Source: Streptomyces sp. cg36 (GTDB taxonomy: Bacteria > Actinomycetota > Actinomycetes > Streptomycetales > Streptomycetaceae). Taken from it: a stretch of DNA of 64,000 bases. Position numbers and translations under genes: made by a program. The stretch covers positions 2,604,001 through 2,668,000 of the forward strand of contig NZ_CP163520.1 in assembly GCF_041080675.1 (NCBI RefSeq), read 5' to 3'. The notes below the pieces were generated by a model that worked only from the letters and a program-made list of their open reading frames with translations, was not told where the DNA came from and did no database searches. Below are positions 36,346-45,383 of this stretch, in pieces (within the stretch, counting starts at the first letter, position 1; each line of letters opens with the position of its first letter).

Positions 36346-37080
36346 TTGACCCGCCACCGCCGACCCGCCCGCGCGGCCCTGCTGCTGGCCGCCGGGGCCG
36401 CCGCGCTGTCCGGGCTGCTGTGCGGCTGCGGCAACGCGGGCGGCCTGGAGGGCGCCGGGGCGACGCCCACGGCGATCGGCCCGGTCCACCTCTGGCCCGA
36501 TCTGCCCAAGCCGACCACCACTCCGCTGGACTACGGCGAGACCCAGACGGAACGGGTGCCCGGGGTGAAGGTGCCCGGCGACGACGTGCACCGGCTGGAC
36601 CCGGTGGCGGTGGTCCAGGCGGAGGTGCGGGCCCACCCCGATCAGTACACCGGGGCCGACGGACTCTATGAGGAAACGGTTCGCCAGTTGAATCAGTGCG
36701 GGTCGAAGCCCAGGGCCTGCCCGGTGCTCAAGGCGTACTACCGCGATGTGACCGGCGACGGCAGGGACGATCTGATCCTCGGCATCAAGATGCCCGAGCA
36801 GCAGCTGGCCGTGCGCTGCTACATGCCCGACAAGGGCGGCCTGGTCCGGATCATGTCCACCTCCGACCAGCTCATCGGCGTGGAGCTGGCCGGGCGGGAC
36901 ATCATCCTGCACTCGGTCTCGGCGGGCATCCCCGGCTACGAGTACCGCACGGCCTGGTCCTGGGACGGCCACCAGCGCGCGATGCTGCCGACCCGCGACG
37001 AGATCATCCGGGTGGAGCCGCAGGGCTCCGCCAAGCCCGCCCCGCACCCGCGCCCCAGCTCCTCGGCGGGCCGGCGATGA
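36346..37080 (+). CDS. Lipoprotein with VCBS/FG-GAP-like calcium loop
   Basis: 244-residue exported lipoprotein. The signal peptide ends in L-C-G-C (C at about residue 28), a usable lipobox. The mature part has a loop Y-R-D-V-T-G-D-G-R-D-D-L-I-L-G, typical of calcium-binding FG-GAP/VCBS repeats. Cys residues near 120-128 could form a disulphide. The tail is Pro/Ser-rich. The start is TTG at 36346, supported by AGGAG five bases upstream. Its TGA overlaps the start of the histidine kinase gene (ATGA), so it is likely a surface sensor or modulator of that kinase. Confidence 0.75.
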   Translation: MTRHRRPARAALLLAAGAAALSGLLCGCGNAGGLEGAGATPTAIGPVHLWPDLPKPTTTPLDYGETQTERVPGVKVPGDDVHRLDPVAVVQAEVRAHPDQYTGADGLYEETVRQLNQCGSKPRACPVLKAYYRDVTGDGRDDLILGIKMPEQQLAVRCYMPDKGGLVRIMSTSDQLIGVELAGRDIILHSVSAGIPGYEYRTAWSWDGHQRAMLPTRDEIIRVEPQGSAKPAPHPRPSSSAGRR

Positions 37081-38360
37081 GGCGGCCCCGCTGGACGGCG
37101 ACGCTCACCTGGAAGGCCGCCGTCTTCATCACCGTCATGTGCTGCGCGCTCGCGGCGCTCCTCGGCGTGCTCGTCCACGTATCGGTGACCCGGCAGACGG
37201 TCGGCCAGGCCCGCGACAAGGCCCTGGACCGGCTCACCGAGGTCACCCGCGCCTACGAGGCGGGCGAGCCGCTGCCGCCCGGCACCGGCGTCGACCTCAC
37301 GGGCCTGCCGCCGTCGCTGCGCGCCCTCGCCGTCTCCGGCCAGCGCGGCACGCTCGTCGCCGACGACGCGCGCGGGCGCCCCACCATGTGGGCGGCGGGC
37401 CCGGCGGACGGGCGGGCGATAGCCGCCACCATCGACTACAGCCAGGGCGCCCGCACCATCAACGGCCTGGACCAGGCGATCCTCGGCTCGTCCATCCTCG
37501 CCATCGGCGCCACCCTGCTGGTCGGCGTCCTCGGCGTCACCCGGGTCACCCGGCGGCTGCACCAGACGGCCACGGTGGCCCGCCGGATCGGCGCGGGCGA
37601 CCTGGACGCCCGGGTCGACGACCCCCGGGCCAAGGACCCCTCGCGCCCGCAGGACGAGGTGGCCACGGTCGCCGGGGCGCTCGACACCATGGCCGGGACG
37701 CTCCAGAACAAGCTGCTGAGCGAGCAGCGCTTCACCGCGGACGTGGCGCACGAGCTGCGCACCCCGCTCACCGGGCTGCACGCGGCGGCCGAACTGCTGC
37801 CCGAGGGGCGGCCCGCGGAGCTGGTGCGCGACCGGGTGCGCGCGATGCGCTCGCTCACCGAGGACCTGCTGGAGATCTCCCGGCTGGAGGCGGGCAGCGA
37901 GACCGTCGACCTGGACCTGGAGTACCTGGGCCCGCTGGTGGAGCGGGTGGTGCGCGGGTCGGGGACCGGGGCCCGGGTCGTGGTGGTCCGCGACGCCTGT
38001 GTGGAGACCGACAAGCGGCGTCTGGAGCGGGTGCTGGCCAATCTCGTCGGCAACGCGCACAAGCACGGCGCCGCCCCGGTCGAACTGACCGTGGACGGCC
38101 CGGTGGTGACCGTGCGGGACCACGGCGCCGGCTTCCCGGCGTACCTGCTGGACCACGGCCCGCAGCGCTTCCGCACCGAGGGCGGCAGCAAGGGCCACGG
38201 CCTCGGACTGACCATCGCGGTCGGCCAGGCGGCGGTGCTCGGGGCGCGGCTGCGGTTCGCCAACGCGCCGGACGGCGGCGCGATCGCCTGGCTGACCCTT
38301 CCGGAGTACCGGGACGCCGACGGTTCGTCAGGCGCCGCGGAGGAGCCCGGCCCGGCGTAG
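37077..38360 (+). CDS. HAMP-domain sensor histidine kinase
   Basis: 427-residue membrane kinase. Two membrane helices (about residues 12-35 and 137-155) flank a 100-residue extracytoplasmic sensor region; HAMP follows (RVTRRLHQTATVARRIGAGDLDARV). The dimerisation domain has the phospho-acceptor H225 in DVAHELRTPLTG, and the ATPase domain has NLVGNAHKHG (N box), VRDHGAGFP (G1) and GSKGHGLGLTIA (G2). It is thus a complete, apparently active kinase. No response regulator gene is adjacent; the lipoprotein upstream overlaps it by four bases. The partner regulator must be elsewhere. The 156-base gap downstream holds a good promoter for the SH3 gene. Confidence 0.92.
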   Translation: MRRPRWTATLTWKAAVFITVMCCALAALLGVLVHVSVTRQTVGQARDKALDRLTEVTRAYEAGEPLPPGTGVDLTGLPPSLRALAVSGQRGTLVADDARGRPTMWAAGPADGRAIAATIDYSQGARTINGLDQAILGSSILAIGATLLVGVLGVTRVTRRLHQTATVARRIGAGDLDARVDDPRAKDPSRPQDEVATVAGALDTMAGTLQNKLLSEQRFTADVAHELRTPLTGLHAAAELLPEGRPAELVRDRVRAMRSLTEDLLEISRLEAGSETVDLDLEYLGPLVERVVRGSGTGARVVVVRDACVETDKRRLERVLANLVGNAHKHGAAPVELTVDGPVVTVRDHGAGFPAYLLDHGPQRFRTEGGSKGHGLGLTIAVGQAAVLGARLRFANAPDGGAIAWLTLPEYRDADGSSGAAEEPGPA

Positions 38361-38430
38361 GGCGGGCCGGTGCGGGAGGCGCGGGCCCGCCGCCGTCCCC
38401 CGTCCGGCGGCACTCCCCCCTCGTAGCGCT

Positions 38431-38459
38431 TTGCGTACGTCAAGGAGCGAACCTAGCGT
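38431..38459 (+). promoter_or_regulatory. Putative housekeeping-sigma promoter of the SH3 gene
   Basis: TTGCGT (38431-38436) and TAGCGT (38454-38459) are spaced by 17 bases, close to the Streptomyces HrdB consensus TTGAC / TAGRRT-like pattern. It lies 57 bases upstream of the SH3 gene start. Confidence 0.5.
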
Positions 38460-38516
38460 CGGAGGGGCGAGCCAAGGGCCGTCCCCCACGGTCCTCCACT
38501 TCCCCAGGAGGCACCC

Positions 38517-38858
38517 ATGCCGCACCGCTCCCCCCGCGCCCTGCTCGGCCTCGTCCTGGCCGCCACGACCGTCACCGCGCTCGCGGCGGCCGGTCCCGCC
38601 GCCGCCGAGGAGTCCGCCCACAACGACTACAAGGGCCGGGTGACGGCCAAGTCGGGCCTGCTGCTGCGGGACAAGCCGACCCGCGGCAGCCGGGTGGTGG
38701 GCATCGCGCGGTACGGGTCGATCGTGCACATCTTCTGCAAGACCCGCGGCGAGCGCGTCGAGGGCAACTACCTCTGGTACCTCCTGGAGGACGGCACCTG
38801 GGCCTGGGCGTCGGCGGCCTTCATCGACAACATCGGCGCGGCGCCGCGCTGGTGCTGA
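38517..38858 (+). CDS. Secreted SH3-domain protein
   Basis: 113 residues. A signal peptide with cleavage near A-A-A-E (about residue 30) precedes one bacterial SH3 domain (about 40-110): GRVTAKSGLLLRDKPTRGSRVVG, then W-Y-L-L-E-D-G-T-W-A-W-A-S-A-A-F-I. Two cysteines (in HIFCKTR and the final residue) could form a disulphide. SH3b domains usually bind peptidoglycan. ATG at 38517 is preceded by AGGAGG. It appears to be a single-gene unit with its own promoter, within the envelope island. Confidence 0.85.
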   Translation: MPHRSPRALLGLVLAATTVTALAAAGPAAAEESAHNDYKGRVTAKSGLLLRDKPTRGSRVVGIARYGSIVHIFCKTRGERVEGNYLWYLLEDGTWAWASAAFIDNIGAAPRWC

Positions 38859-39012
38859 GCCGCGGGCCCGCCCCGCGCATCCCCCGGGGAGCCACGTCTT
38901 CGCGGACGTGAACTCCTCGGGGGCCGCGAATGACGGTCCGCCAAAAGCCCCACTTCTCGGCACACTATGACATAAAGGGACACAAGGGCCTCGGCTTGCT
39001 ACGTTGCGGTCC

Positions 39013-40392
39013 ATGACCGCACCGACGGCGGCGGACGAGCCCCCGCCCGCCCTCCGGCTCCCCCGGCGCCGGGGCGTCGAACTCTCCCTGCTCGTCGGCG
39101 CCCTGCTGGTGGCGGGGTACGGATACGCCGAGGTCGGCCTCGCCAGGAGCGGCGCCCTGCCGCGCGACGCGCTGCGCCACGGCGCCGGGCTGGCGCTGCT
39201 CGCCCTGCTCGCCCATCTCGCGGTCCGGCGCCGCGCCCCCTACGCCGACCCGCTGCTGCTGCCCATCGCGGTCCTGCTCAACGGGCTCGGCCTGGTCCTG
39301 ATCCACCGGCTCGACCTGGAGACCCCGCACACCCGGGCCGCCTCCGCCCAGCTGCTCTGGTCCACGATCGGCGTCGGCCTGTTCATCGCGGTCGTGGTGG
39401 CCGTGCGCGACCACCGGGTGCTCCAGCGGTACGCGTACCTGTGCGCCGCCACCGCGCTGGCCCTGATGGTCGCGCCGGTCCTCTTCCCCGCCGTCAACGG
39501 CGCCCGCATCTGGATCCGGCTGGGCGGGCTCTCCTTCCAGCCCGCCGAGTTCGCCAAGATCCTCTTCGCGCTGTTCTTCGCCGCCTATCTGGCGGCCAAC
39601 CGCAACGCGCTGGCGTATACCGGCCGCCGGGTGTGGCGGCTGCAACTGCCCACCGGCCGGGTGCTCGGCCCGATCGCGGCCATCTGGCTGCTCAGCGTCG
39701 GCGTACTGGTCCTGGAGCGCGACCTGGGCACCTCGCTGCTCTTCTTCGGCCTGTTCGTGGTGATGCTGTACGTGGCGACCGGCCGCACCGGCTGGATCGC
39801 GGTCGGGCTGCTGCTGGCGGCGGTCGGCGCGGCGGCGGTCGGCTCGTTCGAGCCGCATGTGCACGGCCGGGTGGAGGACTGGCTGCACCCGTTCGCCTCC
39901 ATCGAAGCGGGCCAGGGCCCCGGCCAGCTGGCCCAGTCGCTCTTCGCCTTCGCGGCGGGCGGCATGTTCGGCACCGGTCTCGGCTCCGGCCACTCCGTCC
40001 TCATCGGGTTCGCCGCCAAGTCCGACTTCATCCTGGCGACGGCGGGCGAGGAGCTGGGCCTGGCGGGGCTGACCGCCGTGTTCCTGCTGTACGCGCTGCT
40101 GATCGCGCGCGGCTACCGGACCGGGCTGGCGCTGACCGACCCCTTCGGGCGGCTGCTCGCGGTGGGGCTCGCCTCGATCCTCGCCCTCCAGGTGTTCGTG
40201 ATCGCGGGCGGGGTGACCGGGCTGATCCCGCTGACCGGCATGGCCATGCCGTTCCTGGCCCAGGGCGGCTCCTCGGTGGTCACCAACTGGATCATCGTGG
40301 CGCTGCTGATCCGGGTCAGCGACCGCGCCCGGGCCCCGCTGCCGGCCGTCGCGGCCGGGGCGCCCGTACCCGTTCGGACGGAGAGCCGATGA
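39013..40392 (+). CDS. FtsW/RodA/SpoVE-family peptidoglycan glycosyltransferase
   Basis: 459-residue SEDS-family polymerase with about ten membrane helices that polymerises lipid II glycan strands. Signature regions: NGARIWIRLGGLSFQPAEFAK, LERDLGTSLLFFGLF (containing the catalytic-type Asp of the ERD motif), the long loop around residues 285-300 and the last-helix block LIPLTGMAMPFLAQGGSSVV. The start is ATG at 39013; no Shine-Dalgarno sequence is seen, and TACGTT seven bases upstream looks like a -10, so the mRNA may be leaderless. It overlaps its PBP2 partner by four bases, the usual RodA/PbpA pairing. Streptomyces have several such pairs. Confidence 0.9.
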   Translation: MTAPTAADEPPPALRLPRRRGVELSLLVGALLVAGYGYAEVGLARSGALPRDALRHGAGLALLALLAHLAVRRRAPYADPLLLPIAVLLNGLGLVLIHRLDLETPHTRAASAQLLWSTIGVGLFIAVVVAVRDHRVLQRYAYLCAATALALMVAPVLFPAVNGARIWIRLGGLSFQPAEFAKILFALFFAAYLAANRNALAYTGRRVWRLQLPTGRVLGPIAAIWLLSVGVLVLERDLGTSLLFFGLFVVMLYVATGRTGWIAVGLLLAAVGAAAVGSFEPHVHGRVEDWLHPFASIEAGQGPGQLAQSLFAFAAGGMFGTGLGSGHSVLIGFAAKSDFILATAGEELGLAGLTAVFLLYALLIARGYRTGLALTDPFGRLLAVGLASILALQVFVIAGGVTGLIPLTGMAMPFLAQGGSSVVTNWIIVALLIRVSDRARAPLPAVAAGAPVPVRTESR

Positions 40393-41840
40393 CCCGCTGC
40401 ATCCGCCGGGCCGCCGCCCTGGCCCTGCTCCTGCTGGCGGCGCTGCTCGTCAACGCGGCCCGCGTCCAGGTCTTCCAGGCCGACGCGCTCAACGCCAACT
40501 CCGCCAACCGCCGCACCCTGCTGGCCCGTTACGAGCAGCCGCGCGGCGACATCCTGGTGGACGGGGACGCGGTCACCGGCTCCCGGGACAGCGGGCAGGC
40601 GCTGCGGTACGAGCGCACGTACACCGAGGGCCCGCTGTACGCGCCGGTGACCGGCTACGCCTCCCAGGTGTACGGGGCGTCGCTGGTCGAGGGCGCCGAG
40701 GACCCCGTCCTGTCCGGCACCTCCCCCCTGCTCGCCCCGCTGTGGGGCGGCCTCACCCGCAAGCGCCAGCCGGGCGGGGACGCGGTCACCACCATCCGGG
40801 CGGGCGTGCAGCGGGCCGCGTTCGACGGGCTCGCCGGGCGGCGGGGCGCGGTCGCCGCCGTGGAGCCGTCCACCGGCCGCGTCCTGGCCCTGGTCAGCAG
40901 CCCCTCCTACGATCCGGGGCGGCTGTCGGGGACCGGGCGGGCGGTGAAGGACGCCTGGTCGGCGCTGAACGCGGATCCCCGCCAGCCGATGCTGAACCGG
41001 GCGATCCGGCAGACCTATCCCCCGGGCTCCACCTTCAAGATCGTGACGGCGGCGGCGGCGCTGGACGCGGGCGCCGTCACCGACGCCGACGCGCCGACCA
41101 CCGCGCCCGACCCGTACGTCCTGCCGGGCACCAGCACCGCGCTGCCCAACGAGGCGAGCGGCTGCGCCAACGCCTCCCTCGCCTACGCGGTGGTGGTCTC
41201 CTGCAACTCGGTGATGGCGCACCTGGGGGTGAAGGTGGGGCTCGCCGGGATGCTGGAGGCGGTCGGCCGGTTCGGCTTCAACGACCCCCGGCTGCGGATC
41301 CCGTCCGCCGTCGCCAAGTCCAACTTCGACACCAGGATGGGCCCCGACCAGCTGGCGCTCTCCTCCATCGGCCAGTTCGACACCACGGCGACCCCGCTGC
41401 AGATGGCGATGGTGGCGGCGGCCGTCGCCAACGGCGGCGAGCTGCGCCGCCCCTATCTGGTCGAGCGCTCCACCGACCGGCGCGGCACCACGGTCGCCCA
41501 GCCGGACCACCACGACTACGGCCAGGCGATGAGCCCGGCGACCGCCGTCCGGCTCCAGCAGCTGATGGTGGACGTGGTGGAGAAGGGCACCGGCACCAAC
41601 GCGGCGATCCCCGGCGTCCGGGTCGGCGGCAAGACCGGCACGGCCCAGAACGGCGTCGGCAACCGCGGCCTGCCCTACGCCTGGTTCATCTCCTGGGCGC
41701 AGGCCCCCGACGCGGGACAGCCCGCCGTGGCGGTGGCGGTGGTGGTCGAGGACGCCGAGGCCAACCGCGCCGACATCAGCGGCGGCGGCGACGCGGCCCC
41801 CCTCGCGAAGGCGGTGATGGAGGCCGCGCTGAAGGGCTGA
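40389..41840 (+). CDS. Class B penicillin-binding protein (PbpA/PBP2-like transpeptidase)
   Basis: 483-residue DD-transpeptidase anchored by one N-terminal helix (about residues 7-25). The catalytic motifs are complete: S214-T-F-K217 in YPPGSTFKIV, S-C-N in VVVSCNSVM (about 275) and K-T-G in VGGKTGTAQ. The short N-terminal part (residues 26-130) is the reduced dimerisation domain of the PbpA type seen beside RodA in actinobacteria. It cross-links peptides while the SEDS partner polymerises glycan. ATG at 40389 overlaps the upstream stop (ATGA). Confidence 0.93.
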   Translation: MTRCIRRAAALALLLLAALLVNAARVQVFQADALNANSANRRTLLARYEQPRGDILVDGDAVTGSRDSGQALRYERTYTEGPLYAPVTGYASQVYGASLVEGAEDPVLSGTSPLLAPLWGGLTRKRQPGGDAVTTIRAGVQRAAFDGLAGRRGAVAAVEPSTGRVLALVSSPSYDPGRLSGTGRAVKDAWSALNADPRQPMLNRAIRQTYPPGSTFKIVTAAAALDAGAVTDADAPTTAPDPYVLPGTSTALPNEASGCANASLAYAVVVSCNSVMAHLGVKVGLAGMLEAVGRFGFNDPRLRIPSAVAKSNFDTRMGPDQLALSSIGQFDTTATPLQMAMVAAAVANGGELRRPYLVERSTDRRGTTVAQPDHHDYGQAMSPATAVRLQQLMVDVVEKGTGTNAAIPGVRVGGKTGTAQNGVGNRGLPYAWFISWAQAPDAGQPAVAVAVVVEDAEANRADISGGGDAAPLAKAVMEAALKG

Positions 41841-41943
41841 CCGGTCCCGTAGGGCCGACCGGGGGCGGCAAGGCGCCAACGGGCCTGCCGGGCCGCCCCC
41901 TCGGGACGGCCCGCGGCGCGGTGGCCGCGCGCCGCCGCCGGGC

Positions 41944-43050
41944 TCAGCCCGCCGCCCCCTGGGCGATCGCCGCCTCCACCTCCGCCACCCGCGCCGTCTC
42001 CTCCTCGGCGAACCGCTCGCGGTCCAGGCGCTCGGCGATCTCCTCGTCCTCGGCCATCAGCAGGTCGAGGTTGGAGTCGCCCAGTTCGAGTACGCCCATG
42101 TCCACGTAGGCCTGCTGGAGGCGCTTGCCCCACAGGCCGATGTCCTTGACACAGGGGACGATCCGGCTGAACAGGAGCTTGCGGAACAGGTGCAGGAACT
42201 CGTTCTGCTCCGAGAACCGCTCGGCCTCCGCCTTGGGGACGCCGAAGTTCTCCAGCACCTCCACCCCGCGCAGCCGGTCGCGCATCAAGTAGCAGCCCTC
42301 GATGACGAATTCCTCGCGCTCGCGCAGCTCCGCGTCGCCGAGCTGCTTGTAGTAGTCGCGCAGGGCCATCCGCCCGAAGGCCACGTGCCGGGCCTCGTCC
42401 TGCATCACGTACGCGAGGATCTGCTTGGGCAGCGGCTTGTCGGTGGTGTCGCGGATCATGCCGAACGCGGCGAGCGCGAGCCCCTCGATGAGGACCTGCA
42501 TGCCGAGGTAGGGCATGTCCCAGCGGGAGTCGCGCAGGGTGTCGCCCAGCAGGCTCTGGAGGTTGTCGTTGACCGGGTAGAGCATCCCGATCTTCTCGTG
42601 CAGGAACCGGCCGTAGATCTCGGCGTGCCGGGCCTCGTCCATGGTCTGGGTGGCGGAGTAGAACTTGGCGTCCAGGTCCGGCACCGACTCCACGATCCGC
42701 GCCGCGCACACCATCGCGCCCTGCTCGCCGTGGAGGAACTGGCTGAACTGCCACGCGGTGTAGTGCTTGCGCAGCTCGCCCTTGTCCTTCTCGGTCATCC
42801 TGGACCAGTAGCGGGTGCCGTAGAGGGTCATGGCCTCGTCGGGGGTGCCCAGCGGGTCGTACGGGTCGACCTCCAGGGCCCAGTCGATGCGCTTGGCACC
42901 GTCCCACTGCTTGTCCTTGCCCTTCTGGTAGAGGGCGAGGAGACGTTCTCTGCCGTCGTCGTACTCCCAGCTGAAGCGGGCGGCCCCGGTCGCCGGGACC
43001 GTCCAGAGGGGATCGTGCGGGCCGTTCACATACAGGTCCTGCGTCGACAC
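41944..43050 (-). CDS. Ferritin-like diiron protein (R2-like)
   Basis: 368-residue helical protein of the ferritin-like superfamily, similar in layout to ribonucleotide reductase R2-like oxidases. Iron ligands are suggested by H-G-E-Q-G-A-M (first Glu, about residue 109), MDEARHAEIYG (E-x-x-H, about 137) and MQDEARHVAFG (second E-x-x-H, about 223). The substrate is unknown; relatives hydroxylate or desaturate lipids, or act as ligand-binding oxidases. ATG at 43050. It is divergent from the AurF-like oxygenase across 227 bases, with a TetR gene beyond, suggesting one co-regulated diiron cassette. Confidence 0.82.
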   Translation of the reverse strand: MSTQDLYVNGPHDPLWTVPATGAARFSWEYDDGRERLLALYQKGKDKQWDGAKRIDWALEVDPYDPLGTPDEAMTLYGTRYWSRMTEKDKGELRKHYTAWQFSQFLHGEQGAMVCAARIVESVPDLDAKFYSATQTMDEARHAEIYGRFLHEKIGMLYPVNDNLQSLLGDTLRDSRWDMPYLGMQVLIEGLALAAFGMIRDTTDKPLPKQILAYVMQDEARHVAFGRMALRDYYKQLGDAELREREEFVIEGCYLMRDRLRGVEVLENFGVPKAEAERFSEQNEFLHLFRKLLFSRIVPCVKDIGLWGKRLQQAYVDMGVLELGDSNLDLLMAEDEEIAERLDRERFAEEETARVAEVEAAIAQGAAG

Positions 43051-43158
43051 GTGCGGCTCCTTCGCCTCGCGGTAACACCTGACTGCCCGTTACACCGCCG
43101 GTTCCCTGGCAGGCTCACACGTTGGTAGACGCCGGGTCAACAAGTCGGTCCCAAGGGA

Positions 43159-43189
43159 TTGACGAGCTTGCTGACAAGCAGTCTCATAA
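43159..43189 (+). promoter_or_regulatory. Putative promoter with palindrome, upstream of the AurF-like gene
   Basis: TTGACG (43159-43164) and TCATAA (43184-43189) could be -35 and -10 elements, though the 19-base spacing is long. The palindrome GCTTG-CTGA-CAAGC at 43166-43179 lies inside the spacer, a usual place for a TetR-family operator. The TetR gene at 44290 is the obvious candidate. Confidence 0.4.
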
Positions 43190-43277
43190 GAGGCGACCGC
43201 CGGTAACTCCCGCCGGGAGACCGCCCCGGCCGGTCGCGGACCGGCCGGAACCGACCCCACCCGAGGTGCCACCAGCC

Positions 43278-44207
43278 ATGACGACCGTCACCGAAAGCGA
43301 ACTGCTGCGCGACGCGCTCGGCCTGCTCAGGGGCCGCGAGGAGGTCGCCGAGCGGCTCCTCGCGTCGTCCGCCAAGCACTCCTTCGACCCCGACAAGGAA
43401 CTCGACTGGGCGGCGCCGTTCGAGGACGGCAAGTGGTTCTGGCCGCCGGAGCTGCTCTCCCTCTACGACACCCCGCTGTGGCGGAAGATGTCCGAGGAGC
43501 AGCGCCAGGAGCTGTCCCGCCACGAGGCGGCCTCGCTCGGCTCGCTCGGCATCTGGTTCGAGATCATCCTCATGCAGCTGCTGGTGCGGCACATCTACGA
43601 CAAGTCCGTCACCAGCAACCACGTGCGCTACGCCCTCACCGAGATCGCGGACGAGTGCCGCCACTCGATGATGTTCGCCCGCATGATCAAGAAGAGCGGC
43701 TCCCCCGACTACCCCGTCCCCCGGCTCTACCACAACCTCGCGCGCGTCCTGAAGACCGTCTCGACCACCCCCGGCTCGTTCGCGGCGACGCTGCTCGGCG
43801 AGGAGATCCTGGACTGGATGCAGCGCCTCACCTTCCCGGACGACCGGGTGCAGACCCTGATGCGCGGCGTCACCCGCATCCACGTCGTGGAGGAGGCCCG
43901 CCATGTCCGGTACGCGCGCGAGGAGTTGCGCCGCCAGATGGTCACCGCCCCCTCCTGGGAGCGCGAGCTGACCCGGGTCAGCTGCGGCCAGGCGGCCCGC
44001 GTCTTCTCCATCTGCTTCGTCAACCCCAAGGTGTACGAGAACGTGGGCCTGGACCGCCACGAGGCCGTCGCCCAGGTCAAGGCGAGCGGCCACCGCCGCG
44101 AGGTGATGCAGAACGGCGCCCGCCGGCTCACCGACTTCCTGGACGACATAGGCGTGCTGCAGGGCGTGGGCCGGCGCCTGTGGCGGAGCTCCGGGCTGCT
44201 GGCCTGA
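43278..44207 (+). CDS. AurF-like diiron N-oxygenase family protein
   Basis: 309-residue member of the p-aminobenzoate N-oxygenase (AurF/CmlI) family, which uses a diiron centre to oxidise amines, or carbons in some cases. Ligand motifs: SRHEAASLG (about residues 78-86), EIADECRHSMMFA (E-x-x-x-x-x-H, about 122-134), LGEEILDWMQ and VVEEARHVRYAREEL (about 203-217). ATG at 43278 lies after a long leader, and upstream residues in frame look non-conserved. It is followed 82 bases later by a TetR regulator on the same strand and is divergent from the ferritin-like gene. No biosynthetic neighbours are present, so it is probably not part of an antibiotic cluster here. Confidence 0.82.
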   Translation: MTTVTESELLRDALGLLRGREEVAERLLASSAKHSFDPDKELDWAAPFEDGKWFWPPELLSLYDTPLWRKMSEEQRQELSRHEAASLGSLGIWFEIILMQLLVRHIYDKSVTSNHVRYALTEIADECRHSMMFARMIKKSGSPDYPVPRLYHNLARVLKTVSTTPGSFAATLLGEEILDWMQRLTFPDDRVQTLMRGVTRIHVVEEARHVRYAREELRRQMVTAPSWERELTRVSCGQAARVFSICFVNPKVYENVGLDRHEAVAQVKASGHRREVMQNGARRLTDFLDDIGVLQGVGRRLWRSSGLLA

Positions 44208-44289
44208 GCGCCGCCGCGTGCCCCCCACTCCCGGCCAACCGCGCGCATGTGCCGGGTTCAAGCGCCGGTACGGGGATTACGCTGCCCGT

Positions 44290-45015
44290 ATGACCTCTCC
44301 GGCCGCCACCCCCGCGTACCGCAGGCTCAGCGTCGAGGAGCGCCGCACCCAGCTCCTCGGCGCGGCGCTGTCGCTCTTCGCGCACCGGGCGCCCGAGGAC
44401 GTCTCGCTGGACGACGTCGCCGAGACCGCCGGGGTCTCGCGCCCGCTGGTCTACCGCTACTTCCCGGGCGGCAAGCAGCAGTTGTACGAGGCGGCGCTGC
44501 GGTCCGCCGCCGACGAGCTGGAGCAGTGCTTCGCCCAGCCGCAGTCGGGTCCGCTCACCCAGCGCCTGACCCGCGCCCTGGACCGCTACCTCGCCTTCGT
44601 CGACGAGCACGACGCCGGGTTCTCCGCGCTGCTCCAGGGCGGCAGCGTCGCCGAGACCTCCCGCACCACCGCGATAGTCGACGAGGTGCGCCGGGCCGCC
44701 GCCGAGCAGATCCTGCTCCACCTGGAGGTCCGTGCGCCCGGCCCCCGGCTGCGGCTGATGGTGCGCACCTGGATCGCCGCCGTCGAGGCCGCCTCCCTCA
44801 TCTGGCTCGACGAGGAGAAGCAGCCGCCGCTGCCCGAACTGCGGGACTGGCTGGTGGACCACCTGGTCGCGCTGCTCACCGCGACGGCCGCCACCGACCC
44901 GCAGGCGGCGGCCGTGGTGCGCGCGGCGCTCGCCATGGAACCGGCCGACGGCCCGGCCGGACTGCTCGCCCGCCGGGTGCTCCCGCTGCTCACCGACACC
45001 GCCCACCTGCTGTGA
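44290..45015 (+). CDS. TetR/AcrR-family transcriptional regulator
   Basis: 241 residues. The N-terminal helix-turn-helix domain is VEERRTQLLGAALSLFAHRAPEDVSLDDVAETAGVSRPLVYRYFPGGK with the usual Y-R-Y-F recognition helix ending (split here only for reading: VSRPLVYRYF is the key part). The ligand-binding C-terminal domain (about 60-240) is Ala/Leu-rich. ATG at 44290. It is 82 bases downstream of the AurF-like gene and probably represses it, possibly through the palindrome near 43166. Confidence 0.85.
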   Translation: MTSPAATPAYRRLSVEERRTQLLGAALSLFAHRAPEDVSLDDVAETAGVSRPLVYRYFPGGKQQLYEAALRSAADELEQCFAQPQSGPLTQRLTRALDRYLAFVDEHDAGFSALLQGGSVAETSRTTAIVDEVRRAAAEQILLHLEVRAPGPRLRLMVRTWIAAVEAASLIWLDEEKQPPLPELRDWLVDHLVALLTATAATDPQAAAVVRAALAMEPADGPAGLLARRVLPLLTDTAHLL

Positions 45016-45054
45016 CGCGCGCGCGGTGCGGCGTACGGGTGTGACACTGAAGGC

Positions 45055-45324
45055 GTGCAGAGCGAGAACACCCTCTTTGTCGGCGGGCCCCTCGACGGGC
45101 GCGTCCTGCCCGTCCTGATCGGCCCCACGGGCAAGCCGCCCCAGTGGTACGAGGTCCCGGTCCCGGACGCCGACGGCGGCCCGCCGACCGTCCACGCCTA
45201 CCGGCTGGAGCCCGCCGGGCACAGCAGGCGGCTCGGGCTGCCGCGTGGCTGGAAGTACACCTACGCCCCCGAGGGCCGCGAGCCGCGCCGCTGGCCGTGG
45301 AGCAAGCCCTGGCCGCGCGCGTAG
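45055..45324 (+). CDS. Small conserved-type hypothetical protein
   Basis: 89 residues starting at GTG 45055 (V-Q-S-E-N-T-L-F-V). It contains an early G-G-P-L-D-G-R motif, typical of a family of small actinobacterial and phage proteins of unknown function, and a W-rich basic tail ([11 protein letters not shown]). No signal peptide or membrane segment. It sits 39 bases after the TetR gene and 59 bases before the kinase-like gene. I do not recognise a function. Confidence 0.6.
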   Translation: MQSENTLFVGGPLDGRVLPVLIGPTGKPPQWYEVPVPDADGGPPTVHAYRLEPAGHSRRLGLPRGWKYTYAPEGREPRRWPWSKPWPRA

Positions 45325-45383
45325 CGGCCCCCGTGGCGCGATAGGCTCGCTGGTCCACGCCGTGCCGCAGGGGGAGTTGAACC

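Noticed and set aside
36346..38360. Assignment as the SigE-CseABC envelope-stress operon
   Set aside because: A lipoprotein and kinase are present, but there is no response regulator and no ECF sigma factor gene next to them.
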